A stretch of 63,853 bases of DNA, taken from NCBI GenBank assembly GCA_964520985.1, contig CAZFPB010000006.1:1-63853 (forward strand), read 5' to 3'. Source of the stretch: CAYSGL01 sp964520985. Its GTDB lineage: Bacteria; Pseudomonadota; Alphaproteobacteria; Micavibrionales; Micavibrionaceae. Positions 1 through 9,163 of this stretch are shown piece by piece (within the stretch, counting starts at the first letter, position 1; each line of letters starts with the position of its first letter). The position numbers and the translations under genes were made by a program. The notes beneath the pieces are model-generated. The model saw only the letters and a list, made by a program, of their open reading frames with translations. It ran no database searches and was not told where the DNA came from.

Positions 1-55
1 CGACGCGCTCGTGTAGGTGTCCCGGTTGTAAACGGCCGCAACGCCCGCCGCGGCA
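1..55. repeat. 55-bp terminal repeat, left copy (circular closure)
   Basis: Bases 1-55 are identical to bases 63799-63853. A repeat of exactly 55 bases is a typical k-mer overlap left by short-read assemblers on circular or circularly permuted molecules. An open reading frame runs through it without interruption. I read it as an assembly overlap on a circle rather than a biological terminal repeat. Confidence 0.9.
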
Positions 56-399
56 GGCCCCGGGATGACGCGGATCACGTCGATCGTGATTTTCGGAATC
101 GCCCCGAAAAGGGTATATCGGGAAAGCGATTGAGCGACGGCGAGGCGGCATTGAACGTCAAACGTCAGCTTGTCGATGCCGTCGCGCTTTTCCAAAACCC
201 CGTGCCCGATCTGCGCCGGGATGAACTCTTGAATCGCGTCGGCGTCCCACTCGGCCGGGAGCCCGCTGATCATGATCGGATCGGCGTATGAGGTCAGATA
301 AAGCGATTCCGCCGAGCTCTCCGCATGGCGGATCGCGTAGCAGTAAATCGGCGTGATCGTCGCCCGGCTGTCCTCCCCTTGAATTTGTTCACCGGCCAT
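1..399 (-). CDS. DUF2163/BR0599-like tail assembly protein, N-terminal part (gene crosses the circle junction)
   Basis: This is the first 133 codons of a 300-residue protein whose remainder is encoded at 63295-63798. The ATG at 397-399 follows the previous stop after only 3 bases, and the frame stays open through base 1 into the other end of the sequence, which proves that the contig closes as a circle. The protein resembles the DUF2163 (phage BR0599) family by overall pattern and by position just before the NlpC/P60 gene. In gene transfer agents and long-tailed phages this family sits at the tail tip hub. No enzyme motif is seen in this half. Confidence 0.8.
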   Translation of the reverse strand, partial: MAGEQIQGEDSRATITPIYCYAIRHAESSAESLYLTSYADPIMISGLPAEWDADAIQEFIPAQIGHGVLEKRDGIDKLTFDVQCRLAVAQSLSRYTLFGAIPKITIDVIRVIPGPAAAGVAAVYNRDTYTSAS

Positions 400-402
400 A
401 AA

Positions 403-2058
403 TCAGAGCAAATCGGGTTCCCATGAAACGGTGTAGGCGACGACGAGTTGATAGCCGTTATCCTTGCGCTGCCGTTCCTCGAACGTGATCCAAAATCGGC
501 CCGTCGGTTGGCTCGTCGCAATCCCGAAGGTGATCTGCCGGATCGTCTGACTGTTGGCCGTCCCGCTGGCAACGGTGCCGGTAAAGACTTGCGAGCGGTT
601 CGCGGTGTCGTAGGTGCCAGCGACGACCGTCCCCGACCCGAGAGCGGTTCCGAGCGAGGGTTGCGATCCATAGACGAGCCCCGTTCGGATGTTCGCCTCA
701 TCCCACATATTTAGCGATTTAGATTGGGCGGTTCCCGGCTCGGCAACGCCCGACCAGTTCCCCGAGGGACCAAAGGCGTAATTTGTGATGATGCCGGTCG
801 CGTTGAGGTTGTTTTTCACCGTTCCGCCGATTCCCGCCGGGGCGATGCTGGTCGCGTTGGTGATCCGGATCGTCGTCGAGTTCGGGAAACTCGCGATCGT
901 GTGGGTCCCGTTATACCATGTTCCCGGAGTGGCGAGGCGAATGGTTCCGCCGGTTCCCGCGCCCGGGTTGATGCCCGAGGTCACGGTGAGCGAGTTCGCA
1001 TTCGGAACCGTGGCAACCGTCCACGTCCCATTGTAGCCCGAGGGGGTCACGCCTTCGAGAACGATCGAGTCGCCGACGAGCTTCCCGTGGGCGGTCGCGT
1101 TCACGGTGAAATCAGAGCCGGTCGAGGAAAGCGACGTAATATTCGTTTTCACCGGCAGCGCGCCCGCGATCGTGATCGGCCTCCCTACCGCGTAGTGAGA
1201 TGAACAAGCCGGATCGACAACAACGTCCCAATAGGTCCCGTTCGAGACGATCGATTGCACGTTGTAGGTGTAGGGCCAACCCGTGATATTGACGGTCAAA
1301 GGCTCGTAAACGCGGTAATTCCCGAGTTTCATCATAAGATCGGCGCGGACCTGCAAAAATTGGCCGATGTCCACATTCACCGGGCTATCGAGCAAGATTC
1401 TCGAAAAGAGGACCGTCGAGTTCAAAATCCCCGTTCCGAACCCGATCTCGGTATAGGTCCGAGCGACCGATTCCGTCGAAAAATTGCAAGTCCTCCAAAC
1501 GCGATATGTCCCGGCGTCGGTGTCATGGGTCGCCCCCGAGGCTCCGGCCGCACCGTCGTTTGTGCTCGACCCTTTGACCCATGTATCGAGCAAGGTCCGG
1601 CTCGTGTCGTAAACCGTGAGAGCAGCGGCGGCGACGGCCTGCGATCGATCGACCTCGACTTGCAGGGTATTGGTGAAACTGACGATTTTCGCATACTCGC
1701 CCGAGGCAAATTTGATGAAGTCGTTCACGTTGCCGCTTGCGAAAACTCCGACGCCGGAAACGCGCGTCACGGTCGTTCCCGTCTGCGAAAAGGTGCCGTC
1801 GAGGATCACTTTGTTCGGCGTCGTTCCGGTGCCCGCGTGCATGCCCGACGAATTATGAGAAAGGATCGAGGCGAATGTTCCATCTTGCCAAGTCGAGGTG
1901 TAGCCCGCCGGGAGGATGAGATTCCTTTGCGGAGCCGTCCAATCGGTGACGGGCTTTGCGGAGGTCACGCGGCCGCGGCTATCCCAATTCGTCGGTTGCA
2001 TCACTCGGACCTGATAAGTCGCGCCGATGCCGTAATGTGTTCTCGCTTCGAGTTTCAT
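403..2058 (-). CDS. Virion protein with beta-rich repeats (tail tip region)
   Basis: A 551-residue protein that starts at an ATG overlapping the previous stop by 4 bases. The middle (about residues 300-420) contains two similar segments, each with a GYNGTW/WYNGTH element followed by a TVATVPN/TIASFPN element and then GTGG or GIGG. They look like tandem beta-sandwich repeats. The flanks are rich in T, S, G and N, as in phage tail fibre or receptor-contact proteins. Its place between the tape measure cluster and the DUF2163/NlpC genes makes a tail-tip role likely. No family name is certain. Confidence 0.7.
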   Translation of the reverse strand: MKLEARTHYGIGATYQVRVMQPTNWDSRGRVTSAKPVTDWTAPQRNLILPAGYTSTWQDGTFASILSHNSSGMHAGTGTTPNKVILDGTFSQTGTTVTRVSGVGVFASGNVNDFIKFASGEYAKIVSFTNTLQVEVDRSQAVAAAALTVYDTSRTLLDTWVKGSSTNDGAAGASGATHDTDAGTYRVWRTCNFSTESVARTYTEIGFGTGILNSTVLFSRILLDSPVNVDIGQFLQVRADLMMKLGNYRVYEPLTVNITGWPYTYNVQSIVSNGTYWDVVVDPACSSHYAVGRPITIAGALPVKTNITSLSSTGSDFTVNATAHGKLVGDSIVLEGVTPSGYNGTWTVATVPNANSLTVTSGINPGAGTGGTIRLATPGTWYNGTHTIASFPNSTTIRITNATSIAPAGIGGTVKNNLNATGIITNYAFGPSGNWSGVAEPGTAQSKSLNMWDEANIRTGLVYGSQPSLGTALGSGTVVAGTYDTANRSQVFTGTVASGTANSQTIRQITFGIATSQPTGRFWITFEERQRKDNGYQLVVAYTVSWEPDLL

Positions 2059-3680
2059 GAGTAAGAGCCGGTTATTGTCGTTCTGATCCGGGAGTTTCCA
2101 GTTTCTTCGACCGCCCCCATCTTCGCGATTAGCTTGTATTCGCCCGTTGCCGTCGCAGCAAGCCTTGCTGTCGCGCTTTCGTCGGGAAGGTCAATCGGGA
2201 TTCTGACTTCCGTATATGCGCCGGAGGCGACCGGGACGATCCGGGAGGTTCCAAATTCGGCGATCGCGGCCGCAATCCGGATTTCGCGGAAGGTCCCGCT
2301 TACGTTTGAAATCTGAGTTGCGAGAAGGTCCTCCGATGAGGCGAAAACCCTCAATTCGCGGAACTCACCTGATACGCCCGCGATCCGAGAGTTCAGGATT
2401 TGCCGCTCGGGCGGGGTCAAATATCCGCCGGTTCTCCACCGGCAAAGGCGATGCCCGGCATCCATACCGACGACCTCGATCCGACCCTCTTCCCGCCGGG
2501 CAAGCTGCAAATAGATCGGCGCGGTCGGACTTCTCACGACGAGATGCTCGGTCGCGAAACTCTCCCGATAGAAGCGGGCGAAAATCCCCGAGTATCCCTC
2601 GCGGATGTAGAAAACGACGAGGTCGCCATCTCCGGCCGAAATGCTTCCATCGATCGCCCACGTCTGGAACATGACCGGCGAAATCCCGATAAAGTCGAGC
2701 CAATGGTTTGTGCCGCTCGATTTCCATCCGATGCGGATTTCGCCCGGGTTCGTATGCCATGCGATCGACTCGTTCCCGCCAGCATCGAAAGCGAGCGCGA
2801 GATGCGACGTGAGAAAGCTCGAATCGTATAGGACCGATGGGATCGCGGTCGCGCCGGGGGCGCTCGATTGCAGCATGACCCCGCCGACCTCACCGATCGC
2901 CGACCAATCGCGAAAAAAGTTGTCGGCCTGTGAGGTCCCGTAAACCTCCGGCCCGAGGGCGGTCGGCGTCGTGAACGTGAAGAGAAGCGGGTCCAAATCC
3001 TCGGCGATGACATCCGAGAATGCTTTTAGGCTGAACGTTTGCTCGGACCCGACGAGCTCTTGCATATTGACCCGGCGTGTCTGCCGCGAGGTGATCGCCC
3101 GGAGAGGCACGAGGCAATTTCCCGGCCTCACAAACTCATACTCGATCCGGTCGTCGGCGAGCCTCACGAGGTAGAGGCGGCCGACCATCGTTTCGACCGG
3201 GTCGAAATCGTAGGCGATCGGGAGGTCGAGGGTCAAAACCTCATCGTCGCCATCGACTTCCACGCCGACGACGGAACACGGTTGAAACCGGGCGTCGGTC
3301 GAAACGAGGAAAATTTGCCTGCCGTCGGTGTCGGGCCGGTTCTCGGTGATATTGATGAACCCGGCCGCCTTTACGCGAATTTGAATATCGCCGATCGCCG
3401 CCGGGGCGGTGAGCTCGAAATCGGGAGCCCATGAGGGAAGGAAAAACGGCGTCGATTTTCCGCCGATTGCGTTCATGAACTCGGCAAAGGTCCGGAACTC
3501 GGCCGGGCTTTGCAGCCGCCATGAGAACCCGAACGCGAGAGGCGTGTCGCCGCGCCATTCCGCGAATGCGGGAGCCTGCCCGAGCTCGGTCAAGATGCGG
3601 CCGGTGTCCATCACGCCGAGCACGGGATCGACCGAGAAATCGGGTTGAGGGGTGAGGACCTGATAGGAACGCCAGCTCAT
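2055..3680 (-). CDS. Tail tip/baseplate structural protein
   Basis: A 541-residue protein. The ATG at 3678-3680 is chosen because it overlaps the stop of the upstream gene (ATGA) and begins MSWRSYQVLTPQP; the 76 codons further upstream are arginine-rich shadow sequence. The first 200 residues look compact and ordered and contain FAEFMNAIGGKSTPFFLP, a pattern seen in phage tail proteins that act between tape measure and tip. The rest is mixed beta sequence. The tight coupling to the genes on both sides supports a late tail operon. I do not recognise the exact family. Confidence 0.75.
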   Translation of the reverse strand: MSWRSYQVLTPQPDFSVDPVLGVMDTGRILTELGQAPAFAEWRGDTPLAFGFSWRLQSPAEFRTFAEFMNAIGGKSTPFFLPSWAPDFELTAPAAIGDIQIRVKAAGFINITENRPDTDGRQIFLVSTDARFQPCSVVGVEVDGDDEVLTLDLPIAYDFDPVETMVGRLYLVRLADDRIEYEFVRPGNCLVPLRAITSRQTRRVNMQELVGSEQTFSLKAFSDVIAEDLDPLLFTFTTPTALGPEVYGTSQADNFFRDWSAIGEVGGVMLQSSAPGATAIPSVLYDSSFLTSHLALAFDAGGNESIAWHTNPGEIRIGWKSSGTNHWLDFIGISPVMFQTWAIDGSISAGDGDLVVFYIREGYSGIFARFYRESFATEHLVVRSPTAPIYLQLARREEGRIEVVGMDAGHRLCRWRTGGYLTPPERQILNSRIAGVSGEFRELRVFASSEDLLATQISNVSGTFREIRIAAAIAEFGTSRIVPVASGAYTEVRIPIDLPDESATARLAATATGEYKLIAKMGAVEETGNSRIRTTITGSYS

Positions 3681-4240
3681 AAGGAACGATAGAGATGATT
3701 TTCCGTCCCGCTCTCGATGTCGATCGCCGTCATCATGGAATCGCTCGCCTGCCGGATCATCGTCCGGGATGGGAAAACCCACGCCCCGGCCGGGTAGAGG
3801 GTGCCGACGCCGTCGAGAACGAGATTTCGGCCGGTGACGGAAAGGCATTCGCGCCACTCGCCGCCGAGCTCGTCGCTCCAGAGATAGACATCGAAAGGTG
3901 CGTTCCATTCGCCCTCGATCGGGTTCGATTCGAGCAAGGCCGCGTTGTCATCGACCATCGACGTTTGCAGCGTGATCCCGTGCGTCCACATTGGAACGGT
4001 GCGGGGACCGATGAACTCGTTCCGGATTTCCTCGATGCGGCCGCGGGCCTCCGCGGAGGTGAGGCCGGAAACCATGAAATCAACCTGATAGATCGGCCGC
4101 TTGCGACGGCGCGAGCGTTGTTCGAGCCCGAGCCGCCCCGTTTGGATCACCGACGCGAACTCTTGCGTCAAGCGGATGCCTTCCCGCCAGTCCGGCAGGA
4201 TGGCGAGCCGTTGCGGGGTGTCTTCCGTCGTCGGGTTCAT
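3677..4240 (-). CDS. Small tail protein after the tape measure (distal-tail candidate)
   Basis: A 187-residue protein whose start overlaps the tape-measure stop by 4 bases and whose stop overlaps the next gene by 4. Its position straight after the tape measure is where many siphophages encode the distal tail protein or a minor tail protein that joins tube and tip. Visible elements are an acidic N-terminus, an RRRKR cluster near residue 45 and a W-rich C-terminal half. I infer a tail-tip adaptor from position only. Confidence 0.7.
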   Translation of the reverse strand: MNPTTEDTPQRLAILPDWREGIRLTQEFASVIQTGRLGLEQRSRRRKRPIYQVDFMVSGLTSAEARGRIEEIRNEFIGPRTVPMWTHGITLQTSMVDDNAALLESNPIEGEWNAPFDVYLWSDELGGEWRECLSVTGRNLVLDGVGTLYPAGAWVFPSRTMIRQASDSMMTAIDIESGTENHLYRSL

Positions 4241-7173
4241 ACTCGTTCGCGCGAGGTGGCGATCCGCCTCACTTGCGGTTGCTGGCGAGACATCGCATTG
4301 AGGATGATTTGCGGTTTCGCCGCGATCGCATCGGAAACCATCTGAGGATCGACGGCGTTCACGATGGTGATTCCGCCGCCGCCCTTGTCGCCACGGCCGC
4401 CGCCCCGCTCGCGCTTGGCACGGTCGAGCCGGTCCTCGATCTCGCTCGCCCGGGAGCGGGTGAGGATCGTTTCGCCGCGGTCAACCTTGACCATCGCCTC
4501 GGAAGAGCTCCCGACGCCGCCCGTGTGATGGGTTGGCACGCCGCCCGACATTGTGGCGGTTGAGCCGGTCGAGGCCATCCCCATCCCGCCCATGACGCCG
4601 CCAACGTGGGCAACGCCCCCGGCGCTCGTCATTACGGCGTTCAGGAGGCGCGCAACTGCGATCTGAATCCACATTTGAATGACCTGCCGAACGATGTCGT
4701 TGATGATGCTCGTCGCCATGTCGGAGAAGGCTTGCTTGACCGATTTCGTCCCGTCCACGATCGACATGAGCCCATCGGTGATATTTGCGCTCATCGATTG
4801 CGCGATCCCGACGGCGATTTGATCGAGTTGTTTCGCCATGTTCGTCCAATCGTCATAGAGCTTTTGAAACTCGCTGCGATTGTCCTTTTCCTTTTTCTGG
4901 CGGCCCTTTTTTTCCTTTTTTTCCTTCGGCTCGTCGGCGATTTCCTTCTTTGGTTTGAACGGGTCCTCGACATCGTTGTTAAACCGTTTCTTGAACTCTT
5001 CGAGTTGCGCCGCGGCCTTTTTCGCCAGTTCCTCCCGGGCTCCGGTGCCGACGATCTGATCGCCAATTTTCGAGATATCGGGAAGAGCTTGCGGGGTGAA
5101 GACATCGAGCACGATCGCGTTATTCGTCGCAACGGCACCGGTGCCTTTCTTTCCGAAAAGTTTCTCGCCGCCCGGGAGCCCGCGCGCGCCGTCCACCATC
5201 TTATTAAACGCCCCGGCCGAGGCATTGACGACGCCCATCATCCCGCGCATGAACGCGTTCACGACGTTCTCGACGGCCTGCCCGAGAGCATTGTAGAGCG
5301 ATGTCGCGATGTAGTTGATCGCCGTCCCCATGCCGGTTTGAAAGCCCGTCGTGACGGTAGCCGTCGATTCGCCGAGGGTGCCGGTCAAGAGGGAGGCGAG
5401 CAGGTTGATCCCCGCGGTAAAGAGGCCGACGAAAATGTCGATCGGGAGGGTGATCGCCATCGTGAGGCCCTGAACCAATGCTGTTTGGATGATGTGGATT
5501 TGCTGAACGAACCCGACGACAAACCACGCGGCCGCTTGCTCGATCCCGGCCGAGAGCGCGAGGGCGAGCGTCTGCCCGAGCGTTCCGTCGGACATTGCCA
5601 TATAGAGGACCTTCAAAGCGTTTCCGATTCCTTCTCCGATCGCTTGCGCGGCCGGTTTCAGCTTGACCAACAAATCCGAGATGCTGTTGACGAGCGGCGC
5701 GAGGGCCTCGTTTATCGGTTTTCCGATATCGATCAAGAGGTCGGCCCAAACGGCTTTTAGCCGATCGAGCGCCCCCGGGAGGGTTTTCGTCATCTTCTCC
5801 GCGCCGCCCCTGAATCGGGAAAACGACCCTTCGAGGTTCATGAAAATATCGATGAGCTCTTTCGATTTCACCTTTCCATCGGAAACCATCTTTACGAGCG
5901 CACCGGACGAAACCCCGAGCTTGGTCGCGAGCTCTTGAATGATCGGAATCCCCTTTTCGGCGATTTGCTGGCGGAGCTCTTCCATCGAGACGACGCCTTT
6001 CGCCTGAACCTGCGCGAGCGCGTTCCCGAGCTCTTTCGCCTCGGTCGAGGTCAATCCGACGGCTCCGGCAACGTCAAGGATCGACGAGTTCAGCTTGATC
6101 GCCTCGTCGGGCGAGAATCCGAGGGCGGTGAACTTTTTAACCGTCGTCATCGACGCTTCCAAGTCCGCGCCGGTTTCCCGCGATTTCTTCCGTAACTCTT
6201 CGAGGATGCGGATCGATTCCTTAGTCGAGCCGGTGAGGGCCTCGAAAGACATTTGCGCGCGCTGAACCGGCCCGGCGAGCTCCATTCCCTGCGCGACCAA
6301 CTTGAACGCGAGCATGACGCCCCCGACGGCGATCGCGAGGGTTGCGAGGACGGCGACGAGCGCCACGATTGCGGCCGCTGCCGAACCGACCATCGCGAGA
6401 AACCGGCCGAGGCCGCTCGTCATCGAGGCGAGGCCGCTTGTCACCTGTTGAGTGGGCAACGGCGGAGGACCTCCGCCCGGCAGCTTTGGCGGGCCGGTGG
6501 GGAGCTTTGGCGGCCCTCCGCCTCCGATGGCAAGGGTTTCCCCGACGACGCGGCCGCGGGCCTGCCGCATGCCGTTGTCACCGATCATCCGGCTCGCGGA
6601 ACCGATCGCGCCCGCGCGTTTGTGGCGCTCCATTGCCCGCGTGAGGGCCTCGACGCCCGCGACGCTGGAAAGTGCCGCGGTGCCGATCCCGGCGATCGCG
6701 AGAGCCGTCGAGGTCGCCGCTTTGCCGTATCCGAGCAACTTGACCCCGCCACGGGCCGCCATTGCCGCTTGTGCGGCCATTGCGACGGCCGAGCCTGCCA
6801 CGGCCGAGGAAAGCGCGCCGAGGACGGCCACGGTCCCGCCAGCGGCCCCGCCGAGCATTAGGATCGCCTCGGCGAGCGAGACGGTCGCGAGGCTCGCCCG
6901 GGTTACGTTCCGCATGAACGTCGAGATGACGCGGTTCCCGCTCTGGAACGAGCGGACGAAATTCCGGTTCGAGTTGACCATCGAATCGAACGACTTTTTC
7001 GTCGTCGATGCGGTCTTTTCCGCGGTCCTGCCGCTCTTCTCATTTGCCCGATCGAGGCGACCGAGTTCCCGGGCGGCCGTGTTGCCGATGTCCCGGAGTT
7101 GGCTTTTCACCGCTTCCGCGCCGGATATCGTGCGGGTCGGGTCGATCGATACCCCAAGTTTAGCGATGTCCAT
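4237..7173 (-). CDS. Tail tape measure protein
   Basis: The 978-residue protein sets tail length and is threaded through the tail tube. Residues about 300-500 match the tape-measure N-terminal domain pattern, with FEALTGST, KKFTALGFSPDEA and LRQQIAEKGIPIIQELA. There are long hydrophobic stretches at about 90-160 and 255-290 and again in the middle, a glycine/proline-rich linker near 215-240, and a charged coiled segment near 740 (KEKKEKKGRQKKEK). By the usual rule of about 0.15 nm per residue the tail would be near 145 nm long, which is an inference. The start at 7171-7173 lies 14 bases inside the end of the chaperone frame. Confidence 0.97.
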   Translation of the reverse strand: MDIAKLGVSIDPTRTISGAEAVKSQLRDIGNTAARELGRLDRANEKSGRTAEKTASTTKKSFDSMVNSNRNFVRSFQSGNRVISTFMRNVTRASLATVSLAEAILMLGGAAGGTVAVLGALSSAVAGSAVAMAAQAAMAARGGVKLLGYGKAATSTALAIAGIGTAALSSVAGVEALTRAMERHKRAGAIGSASRMIGDNGMRQARGRVVGETLAIGGGGPPKLPTGPPKLPGGGPPPLPTQQVTSGLASMTSGLGRFLAMVGSAAAAIVALVAVLATLAIAVGGVMLAFKLVAQGMELAGPVQRAQMSFEALTGSTKESIRILEELRKKSRETGADLEASMTTVKKFTALGFSPDEAIKLNSSILDVAGAVGLTSTEAKELGNALAQVQAKGVVSMEELRQQIAEKGIPIIQELATKLGVSSGALVKMVSDGKVKSKELIDIFMNLEGSFSRFRGGAEKMTKTLPGALDRLKAVWADLLIDIGKPINEALAPLVNSISDLLVKLKPAAQAIGEGIGNALKVLYMAMSDGTLGQTLALALSAGIEQAAAWFVVGFVQQIHIIQTALVQGLTMAITLPIDIFVGLFTAGINLLASLLTGTLGESTATVTTGFQTGMGTAINYIATSLYNALGQAVENVVNAFMRGMMGVVNASAGAFNKMVDGARGLPGGEKLFGKKGTGAVATNNAIVLDVFTPQALPDISKIGDQIVGTGAREELAKKAAAQLEEFKKRFNNDVEDPFKPKKEIADEPKEKKEKKGRQKKEKDNRSEFQKLYDDWTNMAKQLDQIAVGIAQSMSANITDGLMSIVDGTKSVKQAFSDMATSIINDIVRQVIQMWIQIAVARLLNAVMTSAGGVAHVGGVMGGMGMASTGSTATMSGGVPTHHTGGVGSSSEAMVKVDRGETILTRSRASEIEDRLDRAKRERGGGRGDKGGGGITIVNAVDPQMVSDAIAAKPQIILNAMSRQQPQVRRIATSRERV

Positions 7174-7504
7174 GTTTTTTCGAGGCGGTGCGTTTGATTA
7201 ACGTCTCGCGATATAGATCATCCGAGGGGCCGATGACACGGAGAAAATAAAGAGGATCGAACCCGAACTCGTTCGCCATGTCGAATATATCGCGCAAAGC
7301 CAGCGATTGAGGGATCGAGCCCGCCATCGAAACCGAAACCTCGCGCCGGAGGTTCAGCAGCCAAAAGGCGTCATAGAACGCGGCGAGGTGATGCTCCAAA
7401 TCCGGCCGCTCCAATAGGGCGGCCGGAATATTGTCGGGGTCCTCTTCCGCGAGAGCTTCGAGATGCTCGGCGTCGTTGCCGAAACGCAAATCCCACTCAA
7501 TCGC
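7160..7504 (-). CDS. Tail assembly chaperone extension (gpT part), reached by ribosomal frameshift
   Basis: This frame encodes 114 residues after the likely shift point. It overlaps the 3-prime end of the upstream chaperone and ends just inside the tape measure start, the classic place of the lambda G/GT pair. Its own ATG-like starts give only a lysine/arginine-rich, unconvincing N-terminus, so it is probably made as a fusion of about 242 residues. The shift would be +1 (or -2) at CAAAAAGGC near 7503-7511, where a lysine tRNA can slide on the A-run. The sequence then reads AIEWDLRF and continues as a helical, acidic protein. Confidence 0.75.
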   Translation of the reverse strand, partial: AIEWDLRFGNDAEHLEALAEEDPDNIPAALLERPDLEHHLAAFYDAFWLLNLRREVSVSMAGSIPQSLALRDIFDMANEFGFDPLYFLRVIGPSDDLYRETLIKRTASKKHGHR

Positions 7505-7889
7505 CTTTTTGAAACGTTTCCGCGTCTTCCGCGGCGGCCTCGGTCCGGAAGTTGGCGAGGTTTTGAGCTTCGGAGGCAATGAAATCGCGGAGCTCGGAAT
7601 GCTTAAGCAGAGTCCGCTTGTTCGCCTCGGTGCATGGGAAATCCTCGCCCTTGTTTTTGACGTTTTTCCAATCGAGCAAGATCGTTTTAGCGAGCAACTC
7701 GATCGAGGCCTCGATGATCTTTTCGGCGTTGTTGCCGAACCGGCCGACCTTACTTGCCGCCAGCTTCATTTGCCCGCGGCGATAGGCCTGCGAATCCGAC
7801 GAGCGAATCAGAAACTTTGCGTCGTCAAATTCGATCCATGTTCCTTCCTCGCGAAGTTTTCCGTCGGTAGCAAATTCGGTGAGTTCCAT
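7497..7889 (-). CDS. Tail assembly chaperone (gpG-like)
   Basis: A 130-residue protein just downstream of the tail tube gene and upstream of the tape measure. In long-tailed phages this slot holds the chaperone that coats the tape measure during tail assembly. The start MELTEFATDGKL at 7887-7889 is preferred; a TTG further upstream would begin inside a hairpin. The ATG has a CCCCC run 5 bases upstream and no Shine-Dalgarno sequence. The C-terminus carries the A-run where the frameshift to the next frame is expected. Confidence 0.82.
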   Translation of the reverse strand: MELTEFATDGKLREEGTWIEFDDAKFLIRSSDSQAYRRGQMKLAASKVGRFGNNAEKIIEASIELLAKTILLDWKNVKNKGEDFPCTEANKRTLLKHSELRDFIASEAQNLANFRTEAAAEDAETFQKGD

Positions 7890-7914
7890 ATTTAGGGGGT
7901 ATCTTGTTACAAGT

Positions 7915-7950
7915 GAGCGGCTCGGGCCATCCTGCAAACCCGAGCCGCTC
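7915..7950 (-). terminator. Perfect 12-bp hairpin between tail tube and chaperone genes
   Basis: GAGCGGCTCGGG and its exact complement are separated by a 12-base loop. No real T-run follows on the minus strand (ACTTGT), so this may be a weak terminator or a processing stem that lowers chaperone expression relative to the tail tube gene. The stem itself is certain; its function is inferred. Confidence 0.6.
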
Positions 7951-7985
7951 GATTCCTTACGTTTTTCCGCGCCGTGAGGAAATGT

Positions 7986-9146
7986 TTATTCGTGAACGTC
8001 GAAAATAATCGTCTTGCCGCTCACCGGGTCGAGGATCGCTTGCCACTCGGTCGAAACCATCACGTCGGTATTGATGGCCTCGATCACCGGGTCGCCGTTC
8101 GCCGGTTTGACGTTGGGCAAATAGACGTGAAGCGAGCGGCCTTGCGCATCCGATACGCCGAAATCGAGGGAAAACGAGGTATGATCATGAACCTTGGCGA
8201 GCAATTCATTGTTGCGGAAATAGGCGTTGAAATCGCCATTGACGGCGATCGTTCCCATTCCGATGTCAAAGTTTCCAAGCTCGCCGAGGGCGTCTTTCCC
8301 GCGGAGGTTGTTCGAGATGGTGAGGTTCAGGCCCTTGAATTTGTCCTGCGCGGTCACGCCGTCCATGACGATTGCGCCCATGTTCGAGGTGCCGTTCAGG
8401 ACATCGCCGAGAGCGGCGGCCGTGTAAGGCGCGGCGCTGATCGTGTCGTCACCGAGGCCCGGCTTTGTGCCGATGAACGAAAAGGTCCCCGTGATGATCC
8501 GTTTCGACTCGATCGTGAGTTCGAGGGTATCGGCGACCATTCCGTGATAAAGTTGGTAAAAGGTCGTTCCGGCCGTGTTCCGGATGCCTTTCTCGAACGT
8601 GAACGACTTCCGGGCGATGCCGTTCGAGATGGTCTTGCCGGTAAAGGTCAAATCGACCGCGACCTCGTCGGCGGTGAACGAGCCAGCCGCGAACGTGAGT
8701 TTCGAGCCGTCAACCGACTTGCCGATCACGCGTTTCTTGCCGTTGTTGAGCGCCGTCACGGCTCCGGCGACCTTCACGAGCGCGCCGATCGGAACGCCGT
8801 TGAAATCCGCCGCCGCCCCGGTGATCGATTGGTCGGTCGTTTCGATGGTCGATTCGAGCGCCGGGATATTGATCGTAACCCAATCGCTTTGCAGGACGCC
8901 CGCGAGGAAAACTTGCTGCGCCGCCCAAGAGAGCTCGAAATTCCAATTTCCTTCGGGTTGTTCACCCACTTTCGCAAGATCGGGAATTTGCCGGTCGGCC
9001 CGGATTTCCTGAGATTGCGCCGTTTCCTTGGCATTGCTCAACGCCTCGCCAGTGTAGCGGAGCGCGGTCAAGGTCGATCCGGGGGGCGGGGTGCCGAGGA
9101 TAGTTTCGGCGACGTAGGCGAGTGAGGCGGTGTTTGCGTCGGACAT
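7986..9146 (-). CDS. Major tail (tube) protein
   Basis: A 386-residue protein starting MSDANTASLAYVAETILGTPP, a typical opening of phage tail tube proteins of this class. It is followed by TALRYTGEALSNAKETAQSQ and the EGNWNFELSW element found in the same family. It lies between the tail terminator gene and the tail chaperones. The start is an ATG 17 bases after the previous stop. It should polymerise into the non-contractile tail tube, since no sheath gene is present. Confidence 0.9.
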   Translation of the reverse strand: MSDANTASLAYVAETILGTPPPGSTLTALRYTGEALSNAKETAQSQEIRADRQIPDLAKVGEQPEGNWNFELSWAAQQVFLAGVLQSDWVTINIPALESTIETTDQSITGAAADFNGVPIGALVKVAGAVTALNNGKKRVIGKSVDGSKLTFAAGSFTADEVAVDLTFTGKTISNGIARKSFTFEKGIRNTAGTTFYQLYHGMVADTLELTIESKRIITGTFSFIGTKPGLGDDTISAAPYTAAALGDVLNGTSNMGAIVMDGVTAQDKFKGLNLTISNNLRGKDALGELGNFDIGMGTIAVNGDFNAYFRNNELLAKVHDHTSFSLDFGVSDAQGRSLHVYLPNVKPANGDPVIEAINTDVMVSTEWQAILDPVSGKTIIFDVHE

Positions 9147-9163
9147 GGATCAAGGGTGCCGGT

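Noticed and set aside
1..55. Biological direct terminal repeat
   Set aside because: Length equals a common assembly k-mer and a coding frame runs through it. Nothing else points to a physical end.
4606..5760. Plus-strand frame of 384 codons within the tape measure gene
   Set aside because: No recognisable domain, and the opposite strand encodes a clear tape measure protein.
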